Origin: an uncultured Clostridia bacterium
GTDB lineage: Bacteria > Bacillota > Clostridia > UBA1381
Direction: 5' to 3'
NCBI GenBank assembly: GCA_905235885.1
Contig: CAJONM010000135.1
Span: 1 to 28,497 of the forward strand
DNA length: 28,497 bases
Shown in pieces: positions 25,501 through 28,497 of this stretch (the first letter of the stretch is position 1; every line of letters starts with the position of its first letter). The notes under the pieces are model-generated. The model worked only from the letters and a program-made list of their open reading frames with translations, ran no database searches and had not been told where the DNA came from. Made by a program: the position numbers and the translations under genes.

Positions 25501-25990
25501 TGACGGCAGGGTTGAATATTATAAGCGCGGCAAAAACAGACGATACCGCGTCGGAAAATCTTTTTCTTGCAAGCTTGTATGAGAGTACCGCCATGACGGT
25601 GTCGGCAGCTATTGACGGAAGCTTCAGCCACAGCCACAGCGCGCCGTTTTCAAGATGCAGCGTTTCCTTTACCGCGCCGAGTATATACATCACATATACA
25701 TAGCCGGGCGGATAGTCGTGAAAGCCCTCTGAGGCGTAAAACGCGGCAAGTCCGTTGGTGAAGATCTTGCTGCTCCAGCCGGAGAAGCACGCCATATCCG
25801 TTTTATGACCGTAGTAGCTTACGGCGCACAAAATATGCGCGATAACGCCCAGCGAGATCACGATAACGGCATATGTTGAGCCGCTTTTTCCGCTTCCGCT
25901 CTGCCGCGCAAGCTCGCCGTCAAGATAAAGATGCCATACCGCAGCGCCGAAAAATGCAGCCATCAGCGCCATAAACACTGCAATCGTCAT
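22595..25990 (-). CDS. Very large membrane glycosyltransferase: N-terminal GT-C half fused to PMT (GT39) half
   Basis: Polytopic membrane protein of 1131 residues. The N-terminal half (about 1-428) is GT-C-like: YPPG at 93-96, AVWGQIDGILAL near 168 and GIKMHERYAF near 347, with about ten hydrophobic segments. A basic, low-complexity cytoplasmic linker follows (about 436-476). The second half opens with a helix (about 479-496) and a beta-rich extracellular domain (about 505-630). It continues as a protein O-mannosyltransferase-type GT39 enzyme with Asp645-Glu646 in YFDEIYHA, WTHPPLGK at 665-672 and ACKWTGLYAGLGLAI. Family members transfer mannose from polyprenyl-phosphate-mannose to exported proteins. 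AAAGGAG lies 13 bases upstream of the ATG, which is long. It has its own promoter. Glycosyltransferase assignment is firm; donor and acceptor are inferred. Confidence 0.9.
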   Translation of the reverse strand: MTIAVFMALMAAFFGAAVWHLYLDGELARQSGSGKSGSTYAVIVISLGVIAHILCAVSYYGHKTDMACFSGWSSKIFTNGLAAFYASEGFHDYPPGYVYVMYILGAVKETLHLENGALWLWLKLPSIAADTVMAVLSYKLARKRFSDAVSSVFAALIIFNPAVITDSAVWGQIDGILALLCLMAVYNAAERRFIPSFFWLASGVLVKPQALFVAPVIAFALIDDLFISNKFEARKLIKYILGAVAAVAAMLILFMPFGKNPVDGIKTIIAQYLQTLGEYEYMTVNAFNFYAAIGKNWAPLSVGTKIFGYAAMAAAVAYSGYVFFRSKSAARCYIASFILIFGVYMFGIKMHERYAFTGIFMLMSALIIAPSSKTFWLYLLFSLSQMYNMAWSLFVYDASNYYSINGAVAPAGFVNIALFALAVYYIQTEGMGAVQTQPSQKRKEISVKYKKGSQKPLSKKEETFSFKLTEKAPRLTRIDLAVMAVIIVVYSIIAFHSLGNKFAPQTELTLSSDPVTVDMGEEMSISQTQFFLGARQLDDNRAIVFRYLDSDGTVVSESRLTSGSVFYWDKDETAVTARYIELSTDHTAAQDDPTDLIYIREVAVLDKNNEIIRPINYNNNEIAALFDEQEMFVYGKSFMSETYFDEIYHARTAYEFIRNMTVYEWTHPPLGKVLISVGIRIFGMVPFGWRIVGTVFGIFMIPIIYLFARRLLKHTWLAVVVCLLFTFDFMHFTQTRIATIDVYVTFFIMLMYYFMYKYYTMSFYDTPLKNTLMPLGLSGIFFGFAVACKWTGLYAGLGLAIIFFYTLYTRYIEYRYAASKPKGETSGISHEKVISGFKRNTAVTLAFCVLMFVIIPSAIYAMSYIPYLKTPSGHGIGTIFENARSMMTYHSKTIANSTHPYSSHWYEWPIMYRPLWYFSNTTPDGLKQGISAFGNPAVWWLGIGAFAYTAALAVMIPLRERGYLGMNKYAFLGIYAAAFAVICAVAYTAGTGNEKLERLFACVLFYSAVMVTVFALVLAFDEFIGQRSGKTALFLVIAYLTQFAPWIPITRTTYIYHYFPSVVFVVLMLGYTLKTFYDNAKNKRSVIAVSFAYAAAAVGLFILFYPVISGKPIDGEFAKTWLKWFSSWVLV

Positions 25991-26027
25991 ATATCAGTCT
26001 TGTCTCCTTTGAAAAAATGATAGGTTT

Positions 26028-26056
26028 ATTTTATCACATACATTCATTTTTTGCAA
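26028..26056 (-). promoter_or_regulatory. Promoter of the large glycosyltransferase gene
   Basis: On the minus strand, TTGCAA (26056-26051), 17-base spacer, TAAAAT (26033-26028). The expected start near 26021 gives a leader of about 30 bases. Confidence 0.7.
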
Positions 26057-26089
26057 TAGAAATAAGACGGTTTTTTACTTTATAAGAAA

Positions 26090-26105
26090 TTGCTTTATAA
26101 AGCAA
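26090..26105. repeat. 16-bp perfect palindrome
   Basis: TTGCTTTATAAAGCAA is fully self-complementary. It lies between the small membrane peptide gene and the glycosyltransferase promoter. No T-run follows that would make it a terminator, so an operator or a small hairpin is possible. Confidence 0.6.
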
Positions 26106-26134
26106 ACAATGATTTAATTGCCCGTGCGCACTTT

Positions 26135-26284
26135 TTATCCGGCGGTATCCGCGCTTTCCCCGACCGTCTCGTGCGGCAGCGTCGACTGCGCGTTGTGGCG
26201 CGGCGGACACGCCTGTATTATGACGAGGGGAATTATGAGAGTTATAAATATCGTCACAAGTATCGAGATAATAATATGCTTCAC
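26135..26284 (-). CDS. Small single-pass membrane peptide, 49 residues
   Basis: An unrecognised short gene. GTG at 26284 is preceded by GGAGGTG at 7-base spacing, a near-perfect ribosome site. Translation begins MKHIIISILVTIFITLIIP and continues LVIIQACPPRHN, then a polar tail ending SADTAG before TAA. Residues about 3-24 form one strongly hydrophobic helix with a Lys near the N-terminus; a Cys at 26 follows, but the pattern is not a clear lipobox. The outline recalls the N-terminal anchor of Firmicute SpoIID, but the protein stops far too soon to be that enzyme. It lies between the ftsH terminator and the glycosyltransferase promoter. Function unknown. Confidence 0.65.
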   Translation of the reverse strand: MKHIIISILVTIFITLIIPLVIIQACPPRHNAQSTLPHETVGESADTAG

Positions 26285-26311
26285 CGAAAAACACCTCCGA
26301 TACAGAGTATG

Positions 26312-26343
26312 AAAAATACCGCCTGTATATTAGCGGTATTTTT
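26312..26343 (-). terminator. Rho-independent terminator of ftsH
   Basis: A perfect 11-bp stem pairs 26312-26322 with 26333-26343 (AAAAATACCGC/GCGGTATTTTT) around a 10-base loop. It sits 4 bases after the ftsH stop on the minus strand; the T-run is part of the stem end. Confidence 0.88.
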
Positions 26344-26347
26344 GTGA

Positions 26348-28303
26348 TTATTCGTTTTCTTCCGGCTTTTCGCGATTTTCCTTTACGCGGCGGAATATAG
26401 TCATAAATTCGTCTCCCGTTATCGTTTCCTTGCGGATCAGGTACTCGGCGATCTCGTCAAGAGCGTCGCGGTTGTCGATGAGAAGCTGTTTTGCTATCTC
26501 GTAGCGCTCTTTCATTATCTTTATTATCTCGCGGTCTATTTCGGTCTTTGTTTCCTCCGAGCAGTTTGCCACGCTTCTGCCGTCAAGATACTTGTTCTGT
26601 ATGCTTTCAAGCCCTACAAGCCCGAAGCGTTCGCTCATGCCGAACATCGTTATCATACGCCGCGCAAGCTCTGTTGCGCGTTCTATATCGTTTGACGCGC
26701 CTGTTGTCATTTTATTGAACACAAGCTCCTCCGCGGCGCGGCCGGCGAGGAATACGGTTATCTGATCGAGCAGCTCGTCGCGGTCGTTGAGGTATTTCTC
26801 CTCCTCGTCCGGCATCTGCATGGTATATCCCAAAGCGCCCATCGTTCGCGGAACTATCGTTATTTTCTGTACCGGCTGGGTGTTCTTTTGCAGAGCCGTA
26901 GCAAGCGCGTGTCCGACCTCGTGGAACGATACTATGCGCTTTTCCTCAGGTGAGAGGATACGATCCTTTTTCTCCTTACCGGCTATGATGACCTCTACCG
27001 AGTCCATCAGATCCTCCTGATTAACGGCAGTCCTGCCAAACCTTACGGCACGCAGCGCCGCCTCGTTTACCATATTGGCAAGATCCGCTCCGGCGGCGCC
27101 GCTTGTGGCAAGCGCCATCTCATGCAGATCGACCGTCGAGTCGGTCTTTACATTTTTTATGTGTACGCGCAGAATATCCTCGCGCCCTTTAAGGTCGGGT
27201 TTTTCAACGATTATCCGTCTGTCGAACCGTCCCGGTCGCAGCAGTGCCTTATCAAGGATCTCCGGGCGGTTTGTCGCTGCAAGCACCACAAGTCCCTTTG
27301 ATGAATCAAAGCCGTCCATTTCCGACAGGAGCTGATTGAGCGTCTGCTCCCGTTCATCGTTTGACATCATCTGCGCGTCTCTTGATTTACCTATCGCGTC
27401 TATTTCGTCTATAAAGATGATGCACGGCGCCTTTGAGGATGCCTGCTTGAACAGATCGCGGACACGCGACGCGCCGACTCCGACGAACATCTCGACAAAT
27501 TCCGATCCCGAAAGCGAGAAGAACGGCACATTCGCCTCACCTGCCACAGCCTTTGCCAAAAGCGTTTTACCCGTTCCGGGCGGTCCGACAAGCAGCGCGC
27601 CGCGCGGCTGCTTCGCGCCTATGGCGGTGTATTTTGCCGGGTGGTGCAGGAAGTCGACTATTTCGTTGAGCGACTCCTTTGCCTCCTCCTGACCGGCAAC
27701 ATCGGCAAATGTAATTCCCGTCTTATCCTCTACATTGTACATCTTTGCCTGTGACTGGCCTATGCCCATTATTCCGCCGCCGCCCATGCGCTTTGACATA
27801 AATCGCATGAACAGCATTATCATCAGGTACATAAACGCAAACGGCAGCACCCATGTGAGCAGGAAATTGACGATCGGGCTTGAGTTTTCCACAGGAGTTG
27901 AATATTCCACTCCAAGCTCATTTAGCTTGCCGAGCAGCTCATCATCGGGGATATATCCGGTATAATATATCGGTCGCGACGCTTCGGAGAGAGCCTCTGT
28001 TGCGTCTATGCCGAAAAGCATCACCGACGGAGTGCTTACCTCGCTCTGCTCCGTTTGCGGCAGACCGTAAATGGTTATCCTGTCGGATGTAATCACGACC
28101 TCGGACACCTCGCCCTTGTCGAGCATTTTTATAAATTCATTGTATTTTATCTCAGTGCGGCGCTGCGCTGTCATTGCGGAAAGCAAAAGATTGAGCAGAA
28201 GCGTTGCCGCTACGGAGATAACGATAAATATAATTATCGGATTGCGAAACGGCGAGCCGCTGCCGTCCGATCCGTTTTTATGTTTATTGTCATTCATTGC
28301 CAT
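26348..28303 (-). CDS. ftsH: ATP-dependent membrane zinc metalloprotease FtsH
   Basis: Hexameric membrane protease that degrades damaged membrane proteins and short-lived regulators. The 651 residues contain transmembrane helices at about 22-44 and 147-169 with an extracytoplasmic domain between. The AAA domain has Walker A GPPGTGKT (240-247), Walker B CIIFIDE (294-300), and the second region of homology with ATNRPEILDKALLRPGRFDRR. The zinc site is HEVGH at 461-465; the more common sequence is HEAGH, and both histidines and the Glu are kept. The ATG at 28303 was chosen, rather than an ATG 33 bases upstream, because GGAAAGGAG ends 9 bases before it. Own promoter and terminator make it monocistronic. 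Confidence 0.97.
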   Translation of the reverse strand: MAMNDNKHKNGSDGSGSPFRNPIIIFIVISVAATLLLNLLLSAMTAQRRTEIKYNEFIKMLDKGEVSEVVITSDRITIYGLPQTEQSEVSTPSVMLFGIDATEALSEASRPIYYTGYIPDDELLGKLNELGVEYSTPVENSSPIVNFLLTWVLPFAFMYLMIMLFMRFMSKRMGGGGIMGIGQSQAKMYNVEDKTGITFADVAGQEEAKESLNEIVDFLHHPAKYTAIGAKQPRGALLVGPPGTGKTLLAKAVAGEANVPFFSLSGSEFVEMFVGVGASRVRDLFKQASSKAPCIIFIDEIDAIGKSRDAQMMSNDEREQTLNQLLSEMDGFDSSKGLVVLAATNRPEILDKALLRPGRFDRRIIVEKPDLKGREDILRVHIKNVKTDSTVDLHEMALATSGAAGADLANMVNEAALRAVRFGRTAVNQEDLMDSVEVIIAGKEKKDRILSPEEKRIVSFHEVGHALATALQKNTQPVQKITIVPRTMGALGYTMQMPDEEEKYLNDRDELLDQITVFLAGRAAEELVFNKMTTGASNDIERATELARRMITMFGMSERFGLVGLESIQNKYLDGRSVANCSEETKTEIDREIIKIMKERYEIAKQLLIDNRDALDEIAEYLIRKETITGDEFMTIFRRVKENREKPEENE

Positions 28304-28326
28304 TGAGAAATACTCCTTTCCAACAC

Positions 28327-28355
28327 AGTGTAACACATTCGGATCAAAATTTCAA
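28327..28355 (-). promoter_or_regulatory. ftsH promoter
   Basis: On the minus strand, TTGAAA (28355-28350), 17-base spacer, TACACT (28332-28327). The start near 28320 leaves a leader of about 17 bases. This promoter lies upstream of the chosen ATG and overlaps the alternative upstream ATG, supporting the shorter protein. Confidence 0.7.
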
Positions 28356-28438
28356 CACGATTTTTCCGATTTCATGCCTTTTTTGCCATTTATTCATACT
28401 AAATTCATAAACGGCGCGTATAAAGCGGCAAAATTGCA

Positions 28439-28467
28439 TTGACTTCACCGCTTTTTAATGATATAAT
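28439..28467 (+). promoter_or_regulatory. Outward-facing promoter at the right edge
   Basis: TTGACT (28439-28444), 17-base spacer, perfect TATAAT (28462-28467). It reads rightward out of the window into an unseen gene. A 7-bp inverted repeat, AAAGCGG (28422-28428) and CCGCTTT (28448-28454), brackets the -35. The ATG at 28472 is too close to the -10 and lacks a ribosome site, so it is not called as a gene start. Confidence 0.7.
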
Positions 28468-28497
28468 TATTATGTATGCGAATATGCAGCCTATTGA

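Noticed and set aside
26090..26347. Plus-strand frames of 64 and 85 codons in the ftsH-glycosyltransferase gap
   Set aside because: No ribosome site and basic, low-quality translations; the minus-strand 49-residue frame has the better start signal.
28422..28456. Terminator-like hairpin AAAGCGG/CCGCTTT followed by T residues
   Set aside because: The 19-base loop and short 7-bp stem are weak, and it overlaps a clear promoter, so an operator is the better reading.
28472..28497. Partial coding start at the right edge (ATG at 28472)
   Set aside because: It lies five bases from the -10 element, has no ribosome site, and too few codons are visible.
1..28497. CRISPR array, prophage, insertion sequence, tRNA or rRNA
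   Set aside because: No spaced direct repeats, transposase or phage motifs, or cloverleaf-like segments were seen in the intergenic gaps, all of which are under 200 bases.

Overview
The window looks like a chromosomal segment of a Gram-positive, spore-forming-lineage Bacillota, most likely Clostridia. Reasons: a SpoIVB-type S55 sporulation protease, the dnaG-rpoD operon followed by prmA, an S-layer-homology (SLH) protein, a sigma-70 type promoter set with AT-rich intergenic gaps between genes of moderate GC, purine-rich ribosome binding sites, and heavy use of ATA for isoleucine. No phage, transposase, CRISPR, rRNA or tRNA was seen. No intergenic gap reaches 300 bases. The genus cannot be named from the sequence alone.

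Layout, left to right. (1) spoIVB on the minus strand, divergent from a pcrA-rqcH operon on the plus strand (DNA repair helicase, then ribosome quality control factor). (2) A plus-strand operon behind a clear TTGAAA-17-TATAAT promoter: HlyD/MacA-like adaptor, MacB-like ATPase, MacB-like permease and a secreted SLH-domain protein, closed by a strong terminator. (3) The macromolecular-synthesis operon dnaG-rpoD-prmA, ending in a translationally overlapped flavodiiron-like flavoprotein whose metal ligands all appear substituted. (4) A convergent secreted CAP-domain protein. (5) metA behind a perfect consensus promoter, convergent with argG across a shared bidirectional terminator. (6) argG and ruvC fired from overlapping divergent promoters inside a 29-bp palindrome. 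(7) A minus-strand group: a very large fused GT-C/protein mannosyltransferase, a small XRE regulator, and a two-component response regulator and kinase. (8) ftsH on the minus strand with its own promoter and terminator, followed by a 49-residue membrane peptide gene missed by length-filtered ORF calling. The right edge holds a consensus promoter reading out of the window.

Most of the content is housekeeping: replication initiation, primary sigma factor, ribosome modification and rescue, membrane proteolysis, and methionine and arginine synthesis. A cell-envelope theme recurs: S-layer protein, tripartite-like efflux, protein O-mannosylation, CAP protein and an envelope-sensing kinase. No clear new multi-gene system was found. 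The strongest leads are the ligand-less flavodiiron-like protein, the symmetric argG/ruvC promoter, the double-domain mannosyltransferase and the small membrane peptide. Promoters, motif alignments and residue positions were read by eye without database searches.
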